DNA from: Anaerolinea thermophila
GTDB taxonomy: Bacteria > Chloroflexota > Anaerolineae > Anaerolineales > Anaerolineaceae
Length of the DNA: 64,000 bases
Direction of reading: 5' to 3'
NCBI RefSeq assembly: GCF_020723905.1
Contig: NZ_DYHZ01000003.1
Coordinates: 62,001 to 126,000, forward strand
In this document: positions 34,785 to 43,377 of the stretch, in pieces
Layout: each line of letters opens with the position of its first letter
Numbering within the stretch: position 1 is the first letter of the stretch
Translations under genes and position numbers: made by a program
Notes under the pieces: model-generated
What the model was told of the DNA's origin: nothing
Databases searched by the model: none
The model's input: the letters and a program-made list of their open reading frames with translations, nothing else

Positions 34785-36026
34785 CTAAAAGAGCGATTTT
34801 TTTACAGGTTTATTTGTGAGCGGGGCTAAAAGGCGTGCCATTTTTTCATCGGGTGGTTGGGTGATTAACGGCAAAAGAATATGAAACGTCGACCCGGGAC
34901 AGGTTTTTTCATCAAATCCCGGAGATTCTACCCAGATTGCTCCACCGTGGGCTTCCACGATTCCCCGGGCAATGTGCAAACCCAGCCCGGGTCCCCCTCC
35001 CTTAAACTTGGTTTTACTGCTGGAATGAAGATCGGTTTTTCCCAGCCGTGCAAATTTATCGAATATGAGCAACTGATCTTCAGGATCGATGCCAATCCCT
35101 GTATCCTTAACGATCACTTCGATGAATCCAGGGAGTTTTCTGCCATCTACCGTAATGGATCCACCGTCCGGGGTGTACTTGATGGCGTTTGTAAGCACAT
35201 TTCGGAAGACCTGTAATAGGCGTTCTGGATCTCCGAAGGTCATTTCCCCACTGCCGGGGAAGTCTTGAATGGTAAGAGTTTGCTGTCTTTCCTGAAGCAC
35301 ACCGTGAAGTTCATTTTCCAGTACATGGAGAATCCTGTTGATCCACACAGGCTGGAAATTCAGGGAAAGCAAATTATTATCAATCAGCGATACGTCAATC
35401 ATGTCGTCAATAATGGCTTTCAAACGCCTTGTTCCATTATGAATCCCATTCAATAAATCGAGTTCATAAGCAGTCAAATTGCGACTGTTTAAAGCGTCTC
35501 TCAGCATGGCAGCATACCCATCTACCAGTGTGAGAGGGGTTTTCAATTCATGCGCTGCAACAGCAATGAAATCTGACTTGCTCTGGTCCAGTTTTTCCAG
35601 AGTCTGTTGAACCTGTTGTAACTGTTCGGATATGGCTCGAATCCGTACTTCCATTTCCATTTGGAAGGCGCGCCGAAAGCAGTACAGAAATATCGGTAAT
35701 AAACCACTAAGAACGACAATAGATTGCTCAGGTTTTAAGTGTTCTTCGCAAATTTTACTGGTGAAGAGAAGCAAATCCCCGATAAAATCTACCAGACTGC
35801 TGGATACATCTGGTGATTCAGTTTGGGGTAAAGCCTCTGCCCATGCAGAGAGAATTGGATCCATCCAGGAATGAGTCCCGGTTTCCAGTGAAACTTCTAA
35901 CCGGTCAAAGAACTGCTCCAGTTGTTCACGTAAATCTTCCCGAATGTTTGCTGCCCGCGCTAAGGCTTGGGGTGAACGTTGCACCCAGGGTTGCCGGATT
36001 TCATGAAGCAGTTCAATCTCTTGCAT
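34785..36026 (-). CDS. sensor histidine kinase (HisKA/HATPase)
   Basis: A 413-residue kinase. The N-terminal 150 residues are helical without a clear sensory domain; one hydrophobic stretch (SIVVLSGLLPIFLYCF) may contact the membrane. The phosphoaccepting His is in AVAAHELKTPLTLVDGY; the ATP-binding domain shows FRNVLTNAIKYTPDGGS, VKDTGIGIDP and GGGPGLGLHIARGIVEAHGG. No response regulator lies next to it, so it is an orphan here. I prefer ATG 36026 to an upstream start at 36095 that would overlap the peptidase gene; a TAAACT box 8 nt upstream hints at leaderless expression. Confidence 0.82.
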   Translation of the reverse strand: MQEIELLHEIRQPWVQRSPQALARAANIREDLREQLEQFFDRLEVSLETGTHSWMDPILSAWAEALPQTESPDVSSSLVDFIGDLLLFTSKICEEHLKPEQSIVVLSGLLPIFLYCFRRAFQMEMEVRIRAISEQLQQVQQTLEKLDQSKSDFIAVAAHELKTPLTLVDGYAAMLRDALNSRNLTAYELDLLNGIHNGTRRLKAIIDDMIDVSLIDNNLLSLNFQPVWINRILHVLENELHGVLQERQQTLTIQDFPGSGEMTFGDPERLLQVFRNVLTNAIKYTPDGGSITVDGRKLPGFIEVIVKDTGIGIDPEDQLLIFDKFARLGKTDLHSSSKTKFKGGGPGLGLHIARGIVEAHGGAIWVESPGFDEKTCPGSTFHILLPLITQPPDEKMARLLAPLTNKPVKKSLF

Positions 36027-36072
36027 ACAGGTATAGTTTACCCCCAGATTTTGGTTTTGCCAATTTGATGTG

Positions 36073-36984
36073 TTATTCTTCACGGAAATTTCCATGATAT
36101 TTGACTAACCATTCCAGAAGGGTATCTCCTACCGCCTTAAGACTTTTAGGGGAAACTTTATCAGGGGTATCGCTGGTGGTGTGCCAGTATGGATAATCAA
36201 AATCAATGATATCCACAGCAGGAATGCCTTTTTGGATGAATGGAATGTGATCATCAATCAGACTCGGACCCGGCTCGTTAACGAAAATAGAACCGTAACC
36301 TAATTCCTGTGCTATTTCCCACAATGTTTGTTGTAATTCTGGAGTGGAATTTCGCTCAAGAGGAAGACGCAGATCAGTATCGCCGACCATATCCACAATG
36401 ACCACTGCCTGGGGATTCTCCAATAAGGTTTCGGCAAGGACTGTTGAGCCTTGAATCCAGTCTTGTTGACGGATTTGCCCTTGATCTTCAGCGTCTAAAA
36501 ACACCAGAACAACTTCAACGGGTAAATCAGGTGGGATGACTCTTGCCAGTTCGAGTAATACGGCAACCCCAGATGCCCCATCGTTTGCACCAGGAACGGG
36601 CAGGTTTTGTTTTTGGGGGTCTGGATCGCGGTCGGCAAATTCCCTGGTATCATAATGAGCGCCTAAAAGAATCAGCGGTTCACCCTGATTACGGTGAGCA
36701 ATCAGGTTAAGGATAGGAAATTCTGGCGTCCCCTCTTGTTGAATTTCTACAGACCAGCCTGCCCGGTTCAGTTCGTCGCTCAGCCAGGTGAGCATCTGTT
36801 GATGCCCATCGCTTCCTGGATGACGTGCTCCAAATGAGACCTGGGTTAGGACATCCTGGTATGCACGCTCGGCATTAAATGTGGTTGGGGCGAGCACAGG
36901 CTTGCGGAACACCCACAGCAACAAAATCATACTAAGGGTGGCAAGCAAGATGGTCAGAAGGATGCGAAATTTTTTTTGATTCAT
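36073..36984 (-). CDS. M28 family peptidase, glutaminyl-cyclase-like
   Basis: A 303-residue zinc enzyme with an N-terminal membrane anchor (about residues 7-25) and an M28 catalytic domain. Visible metal/active-site motifs are [37 protein letters not shown] and a late [13 protein letters not shown]. The layout and DAEDQG resemble glutaminyl-peptide cyclotransferases, which make N-terminal pyroglutamate, as well as M28 aminopeptidases. The active domain should be extracytoplasmic. The ATG overlaps the trmFO stop (ATGA) and has GGGAG upstream. Confidence 0.82.
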   Translation of the reverse strand: MNQKKFRILLTILLATLSMILLLWVFRKPVLAPTTFNAERAYQDVLTQVSFGARHPGSDGHQQMLTWLSDELNRAGWSVEIQQEGTPEFPILNLIAHRNQGEPLILLGAHYDTREFADRDPDPQKQNLPVPGANDGASGVAVLLELARVIPPDLPVEVVLVFLDAEDQGQIRQQDWIQGSTVLAETLLENPQAVVIVDMVGDTDLRLPLERNSTPELQQTLWEIAQELGYGSIFVNEPGPSLIDDHIPFIQKGIPAVDIIDFDYPYWHTTSDTPDKVSPKSLKAVGDTLLEWLVKYHGNFREE

Positions 36985-38348
36985 GGCTCCCTGTCTGTGA
37001 GAGCAATCTGGTTTTCTTCTGCCCACACTTTCAAATCAATTAATGCTCTCTCTACATATTGTAGCGCACGTTGTGATTTTCCTGGTGCCGGGGAAGGCAA
37101 TGGAGGTAGGATACCAAAATTGGCTTTCATGGGTTGAAAGTCCTTAAGAGAAGCGTGAGTCACATAGTGGCAGAGTGCTCCCAGCATAGTTGTTTCCGGG
37201 AGCGGGACTGGAGTCTCCCCTTTCAAGACTCGGGCGGCATTGATTCCTGCCAGTAAGCCCGTTGCGATATTTCCCATGTACCCTTCTACGCCCGTGATCT
37301 GCCCGGCAAAGAAAAGATCCGATCTCTGATGAAATTGTAAGGTTGGGTGTAAAAGAACTGGAGAAGCCATGAATGTGTTGCGATGCATCTGCCCATAGCG
37401 GACAAACTCGGCATTTTCCAGTCCCGGGATCATTCTGAAGACGCGACGTTGTTCAGGGAACGTCAAATTAGTTTGAAAACCAACAAGATTATACAGAGTT
37501 CCAGCAACATTATCCTGACGCAGTTGAACAACCGCATAGGGGCGTTTGCCTGTATGGGGATCACGCAGTCCAATGGGACGCATAGGACCAAAGGCAAGCG
37601 CTTCCTTTCCACGTGATGCCAGTACCTCAATGGGCAAGCACCCTTCAAAATATTCATGGGCGCCTGCTCGAACCCCCAGATTGATTTCATCTTCAAATGC
37701 GCGGAGAGGAATCCGTTCTGCAGAGAGAAGGGCTTCAATAAAATGTTCATATTCTTCCCGGGTCAGCGGGCAGTTGATGTAATCTCCTTCTTCAACCACT
37801 CCACGCTGGTATCGAGAGGCTCGGAAGGCTTTCTCCATGTTAATCGTTTCTGCGCGTACAATTGGCGCAATGGCGTCGTAAAAGAATAAGTGTTCGGTTC
37901 CTGCCAGTTCCTGGATTGCCTTCGAAAGTGCCGGGGAGGTCAGGGGACCCGATGCAATAATGGCTGGCTGTGAAGGGATGTCGGTATATTCTTCACGGAT
38001 GAGCCGAATGTTGGGATGAGACTCTATTCTTTCAGTAATGGTTTTGGCAAACAGGTCCCGATCCACAGCCAGCGCGCCCCCAGCGGGGAGAGAACATTCT
38101 TCAGCAATCTGAAGCAGTAAAGAACCCAGGAGCCTTAACTCTTCTTTTAGCAGTCCTGAAGCGCGATCAATCAGTTTAGATCCCAGGGAATTTGAACACA
38201 CCAGTTCCCCAAGCCATGGGGTGGTATGAGCCCCGGTGCTTTGCCTGGGACGCATTTCAAACAAATCTACCTTAAAACCTGCCTGAGCAACCTGCCAGGC
38301 AGCCTCTGACCCTGCCAGTCCGCCGCCAATGATGATGATATCTGCCAT
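36981..38348 (-). CDS. trmFO: folate/FAD-dependent tRNA (uracil-54-C5)-methyltransferase
   Basis: A 455-residue flavoprotein that methylates U54 of tRNA with methylene-tetrahydrofolate. The start [19 protein letters not shown] carries the FAD GxGxxG motif; [24 protein letters not shown] and the late [19 protein letters not shown] are diagnostic for TrmFO. ATG 38348 is favoured because TAAAAT lies exactly 7 nt upstream with no ribosome site, suggesting a leaderless message. It is divergent from rpoN and coupled to the M28 gene. Confidence 0.95.
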   Translation of the reverse strand: MADIIIIGGGLAGSEAAWQVAQAGFKVDLFEMRPRQSTGAHTTPWLGELVCSNSLGSKLIDRASGLLKEELRLLGSLLLQIAEECSLPAGGALAVDRDLFAKTITERIESHPNIRLIREEYTDIPSQPAIIASGPLTSPALSKAIQELAGTEHLFFYDAIAPIVRAETINMEKAFRASRYQRGVVEEGDYINCPLTREEYEHFIEALLSAERIPLRAFEDEINLGVRAGAHEYFEGCLPIEVLASRGKEALAFGPMRPIGLRDPHTGKRPYAVVQLRQDNVAGTLYNLVGFQTNLTFPEQRRVFRMIPGLENAEFVRYGQMHRNTFMASPVLLHPTLQFHQRSDLFFAGQITGVEGYMGNIATGLLAGINAARVLKGETPVPLPETTMLGALCHYVTHASLKDFQPMKANFGILPPLPSPAPGKSQRALQYVERALIDLKVWAEENQIALTDREP

Positions 38349-38355
38349 AGGATGT

Positions 38356-38361
38356 ATTTTA
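38356..38361 (-). promoter_or_regulatory. -10 box 7 nt from trmFO start (leaderless promoter candidate)
   Basis: On minus, TAAAAT (38361-38356) is followed by 7 nt and the trmFO ATG, the same spacing as in two other genes of this window. Confidence 0.45.
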
Positions 38362-38390
38362 CCAAAGCAGGAAGAAAAAACAATTGGACC

Positions 38391-38406
38391 TGGTATAAAA
38401 CTTGCA
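38391..38406 (+). promoter_or_regulatory. sigma-54-like -24/-12 promoter upstream of rpoN
   Basis: TGGTAT-N5-TTGCA has the GG and GC dinucleotides exactly 10 bp apart, as sigma-54 requires. It differs from the stronger site at 42993 mainly in TGGTAT versus TGGCAT; both continue TTGCAAC. It may let sigma-54 control its own gene. Confidence 0.5.
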
Positions 38407-38429
38407 ACCTTCAAGAAATGATATATACT
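38402..38429 (+). promoter_or_regulatory. alternative sigma-70-type promoter of rpoN
   Basis: TTGCAA (38402-38407), 16 bp and TATACT (38424-38429) form an acceptable housekeeping promoter that overlaps the -12 element of the sigma-54-like site, so the two could compete. Confidence 0.45.
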
Positions 38430-38449
38430 CTCTGAAAGAGGGAAAACCT

Positions 38450-39853
38450 ATGCTTCACCATCTTCCCCTGCAAACCATTAAACCGCTTACAACGGCACAC
38501 CTGGCTCAGACGATGAGTCTGTTGAGCTTGACCGCCGCTGAATTACAGGAACAGATTGAGGCAGAACTTGCCTCGAATCCGGCGCTGGAGATGCTGGATG
38601 AACTGCGTTGTCCCGTTTGTCATAGAAAACTTCCCAGGCAGGGAATTTGTCCGGTTTGCAGTCAGCCTGTGCTGAGTCAGGGGGAAGAAGCAGTGGTTTT
38701 CGTCTCTACTCGTGAGGTGTACACCGGGTTTGGCGAGCCACAGGACGATGAGGATCGAGAAGATAACGGAGCATTGGAAGAAGAAAGTTTAGCCGTACAT
38801 GTATTTCGTCAAATCGCTCCAGATATTCCTTCCGAAGATCGGAAAATCGCCGCTTTTCTGCTTACCCATCTGAATGAGGATGGCCTGTTGACGATTTCTC
38901 TTCAAGAAATTGCCTCATATCACCACATTCCTGTGGAACGGGTACGAAACATTCAGCGGGTTATTCAACGCGCTGATCCGGTTGGTGTGGGAAGTGTTGA
39001 CCCTAAAGAGGCTCTTCTCGCGCAACTCAGTCTCCTGGAAGAGACTCAACCCGTTCCGGCTCTGACTCGAAAAATGATTGAGGAAGGTTTGGATTTGCTC
39101 TCTCGTCATCAGTTCCATGAACTGGCGCGCATGATGAAAGTGTCGGTAGGGGAAATTCAACGCATTGCCTCTTTTATCAGCAAGAATCTGAATCCTTACC
39201 CGGGGCGATCTTCGTGGGGAGAGTCTAAAGGAGGACGAATTGCCAACCAGCAGGTTTTTTACAAACCGGATATTTTGATTACTTTATCCACAAATGGTGA
39301 TCAAGAAGTCCTGGTTGTCGAAATTCTCTTCCCACTGTGGGGAACGTTGCGTGTGAATCCCTTGTATCGTAAGGCAATCCAGGAAGTTGATGAAGAATTG
39401 AAAGAAGATATGCGTCAGGATTTGGAACGCGCTTCTCTTTTTGTGAAATGCCTTCAACAGCGCAATCACACCATGCAAAGATTGATGCAGCGGATTGTTG
39501 CCTGGCAAAAAGATTTTATCTTGAAGGGAGACAAGTTCTTAAAACCCCTGACCCGGGCGCAGATTGCCAAAGAATTAGGCGTGCATGAATCTACGGTTTC
39601 GAGAGCCGTAGCCAATAAGGCTGTACAATTGCCCTCAGGTAAAATTATCCCGTTGGCAGATTTTTTTGATCGAAGTCTTTCAGCACGAATAGTTCTGAAA
39701 GAATTAATCATGCACGAAACCAAACCCCTCAGTGATGCAGAACTGGTGAAACTGATGGCGCAACGGGGTTATGAGGTCGCCCGTCGTACCGTTGCAAAGT
39801 ACCGGGCAATGGAAGGAATACTGCCAGCCAACCTTAGAAGGGCGTGTTATTGA
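38450..39853 (+). CDS. rpoN: RNA polymerase sigma-54 factor with inserted zinc ribbon
   Basis: A 467-residue sigma-54. Region I (about 15-48) is rich in Gln/Leu (HLAQTMSLLSLTAAELQEQI). Between region I and the core-binding domain lies an unusual zinc ribbon, CPVC (54-57) and CPVC (67-70), in place of the usual acidic region II start; an acidic stretch follows. The HTH region shows QIAKELGVHESTVSRAVANK, and the RpoN box is ARRTVAKYR at 444-452. It directs polymerase to -24/-12 promoters that need an AAA+ activator. ATG 38450 follows GAGGG. The kinase and activator genes come next on the same strand. Confidence 0.95.
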   Translation: MLHHLPLQTIKPLTTAHLAQTMSLLSLTAAELQEQIEAELASNPALEMLDELRCPVCHRKLPRQGICPVCSQPVLSQGEEAVVFVSTREVYTGFGEPQDDEDREDNGALEEESLAVHVFRQIAPDIPSEDRKIAAFLLTHLNEDGLLTISLQEIASYHHIPVERVRNIQRVIQRADPVGVGSVDPKEALLAQLSLLEETQPVPALTRKMIEEGLDLLSRHQFHELARMMKVSVGEIQRIASFISKNLNPYPGRSSWGESKGGRIANQQVFYKPDILITLSTNGDQEVLVVEILFPLWGTLRVNPLYRKAIQEVDEELKEDMRQDLERASLFVKCLQQRNHTMQRLMQRIVAWQKDFILKGDKFLKPLTRAQIAKELGVHESTVSRAVANKAVQLPSGKIIPLADFFDRSLSARIVLKELIMHETKPLSDAELVKLMAQRGYEVARRTVAKYRAMEGILPANLRRACY

Positions 39854-39860
39854 CACAAGT

Positions 39861-41816
39861 ATGAATTCAAGCGAGAAAGGATTTCGCATAAGTCCACCTT
39901 GGGGAAAATCTCTCCAGGGTTATGAAGATTTAACCCGATTGTTGAGTCTGGTTTATCAACCCTCTGTTTTATTCATTCAGCCAGCGGGACAGTTATTGTT
40001 TGCCAACTCCGCATTTCTGGAATGGACCGGGTGGGACCTGGGAGACATTCTGAGTCATAAATGGATTTGGCTGTTAAATGAAACCACCATTCCTAAGGGT
40101 GATGGGGAAGAGGGTTTCCTCACTCATATCCGTTGTAAACATCGTGATCCACACCTTGCGCGTGTTCGTCTGACAGATGTTGATCACGATGGCAAACGAT
40201 ATACCATTGCCTTCTTTTCCCCCGAATCATCTCCCCGGGCAGAACGAGAAAGGAAATTTGAGGATCGCTTGCTGGATGTAATGGAAAAAATTTCCAGCAT
40301 TTCGCTGGAAACTTCTCTCCAGCATTCTCTTAAGTACATTTGCGCAATGGTTTCTCGTCTGCTCGAAGTCGAGGCTTGTGCTTTGTATCAGGTCAGTCCG
40401 CTTTCTCCCCAAATGGTCAAAATTTGCGATAGTGGGGTGCAAGAAATCTTTCCCCCAGTCATGACTCTGGCGGATCTGGTACGTCTTACGGGGATCCAAA
40501 TCTGGACTCCTGGACGACGCGCCTTAACACTGGTTCATCGTTATGGACAGGAGCAGGGGCTTACTTTTGTTGCCAGTGCTTCATTGGGAAATGCGGGCGG
40601 AGCGATTGGTCTTCTGGTCCTGGGAGGGAGAGGCGAAGTTCGAGAAGAAAGGGTTTTATCCACCCTCCGGATGCTGAGACGCCAGATTGGCGCATTTTTA
40701 GAAAATCATCTCAAGGTTGAGGTGATTCAGGAACGTTTACTTGCAATTCAGCAGGAGTTCGATGTCCTGGAAGCCGCAATTAATGGAGTGGAGGAAGGCA
40801 TATTCATTCTCAAACCTGACCTGCGCATTGATAAGATAAATCAGAGCGCTGAATGGTTGTTCGGCTATGCCCAATATGAAATTATTGGTGTACCTGTTGA
40901 CAATGTGCTGATCGGTTCGGATCGCCTTCGCCCGGCTTTAGAGGCGGCGTTGGAGGGGATCCCCATTCACACCATTGGGGATTTATCCCTTCATCGCCGG
41001 AATGGGGTATCCTTCCCGGCGGTCGTTCAGGTGGTGAGGGTGCCGGCAGAGGGAAAAGTAAATGCCCTGGTTGTGCTGGTTACAGATATCAGTGAAGGAG
41101 AAGCGATTAGAATTCGTACTCAACAACTGGAACAGCGTGCTTTGCTTGGAGAGGTGACTTCGGTGTTTGCTCACGAAGTACGCAATCCCATTAATAATCT
41201 CTACACGGGGCTGCAGGTGCTTTCGGCTACGCTTCCACCTGAAGACGCTACCCAGGAACATCTGGCGCGTTTACAGCAGGATTGCGTTCGATTGAATAAC
41301 TTAATGGAATCCGTTCTCAACTTCTCAAGGAACACCCAGTACAAATTTGAACCTGTAGACTTAAAAGATTTCCTTCAACGCATTTTAGATCGGTGGCGTC
41401 CGCGCTTTGGGAAGGTGAATGTGGAAGCCCAGTTATTTGTTCAGGAAGGTACTCCCAAAGCCTTTGCTGATCCCCGGTCGTTGGAGCAGGTATTTACCAA
41501 TTTAGTCAGTAACGCAGTGGATGCAATGAGCAAAAAAGGCGGGCACCTGACCATTCAGGTTTCGCCCAAAGTTGGACCTACGGGAAGGAATGAGGTTGTG
41601 GTTGCGGTATTAGACGATGGACCGGGCATTCCTGATGAAATTCGTGACCGTATCTTTGAGCCTTTTGTAACCACGAAATCCAGCGGGACCGGTTTAGGGT
41701 TGGCGATCACAAAAAGAATTGTTACCGCCCATCATGGAAGCATCAAAGTCAATTCCTTCCCTGGCGGCACAGTCTTTGAGGTTACTTTGCAGGCATATTC
41801 AGGAGAGTCAACATGA
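39861..41816 (+). CDS. PAS/GAF-type histidine kinase, NtrB-like
   Basis: A 651-residue soluble kinase. Domains in order: an N-terminal PAS (about 20-120, LFIQPAGQLLFANSAFLEWTG), a GAF-like region (about 145-300), a second PAS (about 325-430), HisKA with His in FAHEVRNPINNLYTGLQV, and HATPase with FTNLVSNAVDAMSKKGG, DDGPGIPDEIRDRIFEPF and TGLGLAITKRIV. No membrane helix is evident, so the signal is likely cytoplasmic. It begins 7 bp after rpoN, without a good ribosome site, and overlaps the activator gene by 4 bp, so the three genes form one operon. It probably phosphorylates the adjacent regulator. Confidence 0.88.
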   Translation: MNSSEKGFRISPPWGKSLQGYEDLTRLLSLVYQPSVLFIQPAGQLLFANSAFLEWTGWDLGDILSHKWIWLLNETTIPKGDGEEGFLTHIRCKHRDPHLARVRLTDVDHDGKRYTIAFFSPESSPRAERERKFEDRLLDVMEKISSISLETSLQHSLKYICAMVSRLLEVEACALYQVSPLSPQMVKICDSGVQEIFPPVMTLADLVRLTGIQIWTPGRRALTLVHRYGQEQGLTFVASASLGNAGGAIGLLVLGGRGEVREERVLSTLRMLRRQIGAFLENHLKVEVIQERLLAIQQEFDVLEAAINGVEEGIFILKPDLRIDKINQSAEWLFGYAQYEIIGVPVDNVLIGSDRLRPALEAALEGIPIHTIGDLSLHRRNGVSFPAVVQVVRVPAEGKVNALVVLVTDISEGEAIRIRTQQLEQRALLGEVTSVFAHEVRNPINNLYTGLQVLSATLPPEDATQEHLARLQQDCVRLNNLMESVLNFSRNTQYKFEPVDLKDFLQRILDRWRPRFGKVNVEAQLFVQEGTPKAFADPRSLEQVFTNLVSNAVDAMSKKGGHLTIQVSPKVGPTGRNEVVVAVLDDGPGIPDEIRDRIFEPFVTTKSSGTGLGLAITKRIVTAHHGSIKVNSFPGGTVFEVTLQAYSGEST

Positions 41817-42982
41817 GTCTGACAATATTAGTTGTGGATGATGAAGAGAACTTTCGAGTGAATACCGAGCGCTACCTTGAAACGCGAGGTTATGAAGTCA
41901 TCGGCGCTTCCACTTTACAGGAAGCCCGTGAGACACTGGTCAAGGGCGTGGCAGATATTGTTCTGCTGGATGTTCAATTGCCCGATGGGTATGGGCCGAA
42001 TCTGCTTTACGAAACTGCTCAAATGGCATTCCGTCCGCCAATTATCCTCATTACTGCATACGGGGATATTGATATGGCTGTAGATGCCATGCGCAATGGA
42101 GCCCATGATTTTCTGACAAAACCTGTTCAATACAACCAGTTAGAAAAATCAATTCAGCGGGCAAGTGAAATTGTAACCATGCGGAGAGAGTTACTTCACT
42201 TGCGTCAGGCTCAAAAGAGCCAAAATTTTGTTGTTGGGAAGAACCCAAAGATGCAATCTGTTCTGGCGATGGCGAAGCGAGCCGCTGAATTATCCGTTTC
42301 GGTTCTCATTACCGGTGAGACTGGAACAGGCAAAGAAGTACTGGCAAAGTATATCCACGCGAGCGGTCCTCGAGCGAATAAACCCTTTGTTCCGATTAAC
42401 TGTGCGGCAATTCCGAATACCATGCTGGAGGCGGAATTGTTTGGTTATGAACCTGGTGCGTTTACCGGTGCAGAAAAACGCAAACACGGTTTGATGGAGG
42501 TTGCGGATGAAGGGGTTCTCTTTTTAGATGAAATTTCTTCTATGCCGATGGATATTCAAGCCAAAATGCTCCGTGCGCTGGAGGAACGTGCTTTCCGGCG
42601 GGTAGGGGGCTTGAATCAGGTGAAAGTGGATGTTCAAATTGTCGCCGCATCGAATCGCGATCTCACCCAAATGATTAAAGATGGGCATTTTCGTGAAGAC
42701 CTGTATTATCGGTTAAAGGTTGTGGATTTGCATTTATTACCATTGAGAGAAAGGAAAGAAGACATTCCAGAACTGGTCGTTTTCTTTATTCGCCAAAACA
42801 ATATGAGATTGGGAATGAACGTTCGTGATGTGACACCACGAGCGATGGAAGTGCTCATGAAATACCACTGGCCCGGAAATATCCGCGAATTGAGTAATTC
42901 TATTGAGCGAGCAATGCTATTCTGTAATGGTGAAGTGATCGACCTTCCCGACCTTCCCGACTTGAATATTCATTCTTCCTGA
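41813..42982 (+). CDS. NtrC-family sigma-54 activator lacking a DNA-binding domain
   Basis: A 389-residue regulator: receiver domain (about 1-120) with phosphoacceptor D53 in LLDVQLPDG, then the AAA+ domain with Walker A GETGTGKE (168-175), the sigma-54-contact loop GAFTGA (215-220), Walker B FLDE (237-240) and the arginine-finger region FREDLYYRL. It ends at NIHSS shortly after the WPGNIRELSNSIERAM segment, so the Fis-type helix-turn-helix of NtrC is absent rather than mutated. Such activators (compare FlgR of Helicobacter) can work from solution. It lies directly upstream of a sigma-54 promoter. Confidence 0.92.
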   Translation: MSLTILVVDDEENFRVNTERYLETRGYEVIGASTLQEARETLVKGVADIVLLDVQLPDGYGPNLLYETAQMAFRPPIILITAYGDIDMAVDAMRNGAHDFLTKPVQYNQLEKSIQRASEIVTMRRELLHLRQAQKSQNFVVGKNPKMQSVLAMAKRAAELSVSVLITGETGTGKEVLAKYIHASGPRANKPFVPINCAAIPNTMLEAELFGYEPGAFTGAEKRKHGLMEVADEGVLFLDEISSMPMDIQAKMLRALEERAFRRVGGLNQVKVDVQIVAASNRDLTQMIKDGHFREDLYYRLKVVDLHLLPLRERKEDIPELVVFFIRQNNMRLGMNVRDVTPRAMEVLMKYHWPGNIRELSNSIERAMLFCNGEVIDLPDLPDLNIHSS

Positions 42983-42992
42983 AAAAATTATC

Positions 42993-43008
42993 TGGCATAG
43001 TTTTTGCA
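42993..43008 (+). promoter_or_regulatory. sigma-54 (-24/-12) promoter
   Basis: TGGCAT-N5-TTGCA is a near-perfect sigma-54 promoter, with GG and GC 10 bp apart. The expected transcript start is near 43019, some 26 nt before the ATG at 43045. It drives the membrane protein-TPR-protease operon and follows directly on rpoN and its activator genes. Confidence 0.85.
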
Positions 43009-43010
43009 AC

Positions 43011-43044
43011 GTTGCCTCCCGAGAGTATTCAATCGGGAGGCAAC
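43011..43044 (+). repeat. 12-bp perfect inverted repeat at the transcript start, covering the ribosome site
   Basis: GTTGCCTCCCGA (43011-43022) and its exact complement (43033-43044) are separated by 10 bp. The right arm includes the GGGAGG ribosome site and ends at the base before ATG 43045. The left arm mostly precedes the predicted sigma-54 start, so it may be a DNA operator, or a translation block on read-through transcripts. Confidence 0.75.
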
Positions 43045-43368
43045 ATGTTTCAACTCAATGTCGAACAGTTCTTGATGCTTATGGCTGTCAGTCTGCTCGT
43101 CCTGGGGGTGATCTCTCTTGCGGCGGGGGTTCTCATCCTGACTTTTCGAGTGGGTGGAAAAGATATTCATACACTTGCCAGCCAGACGGCACGTATGGCT
43201 CAAAAAGGGATTGCCGAGGATATCGCTGGTCTGGTGGGGAACGCTTCTGCACTTCTGGAAGCACTCAATCAATTGGTGCGCACGACATCTGGTGTGGGGG
43301 TTTTTCTCATTCTGGTTGGCTTTATGCTGTTCGCTTCTGCTTACTCACTGGTCACCATGGTGCCCTAG
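43045..43368 (+). CDS. small two-helix membrane protein of the sigma-54 operon
   Basis: A 107-residue protein with helices at about 10-34 (LMLMAVSLLVLGVISLAAG) and 83-104 (GVGVFLILVGFMLFASAYSL), separated by about 50 residues that include an Ala-rich amphipathic stretch. Both termini would be on the same side. No family recognised. First gene after the -24/-12 promoter, with GGGAGG before the ATG, and 9 bp before the giant TPR gene. It could anchor the TPR proteins to the membrane. Confidence 0.7.
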   Translation: MFQLNVEQFLMLMAVSLLVLGVISLAAGVLILTFRVGGKDIHTLASQTARMAQKGIAEDIAGLVGNASALLEALNQLVRTTSGVGVFLILVGFMLFASAYSLVTMVP

Positions 43369-43377
43369 GAGGATCCC

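Noticed and set aside
43012-43044. Upstream start of the small membrane protein gene
   Set aside because: It would begin before the expected sigma-54 transcript start; GGGAGG points to ATG 43045.
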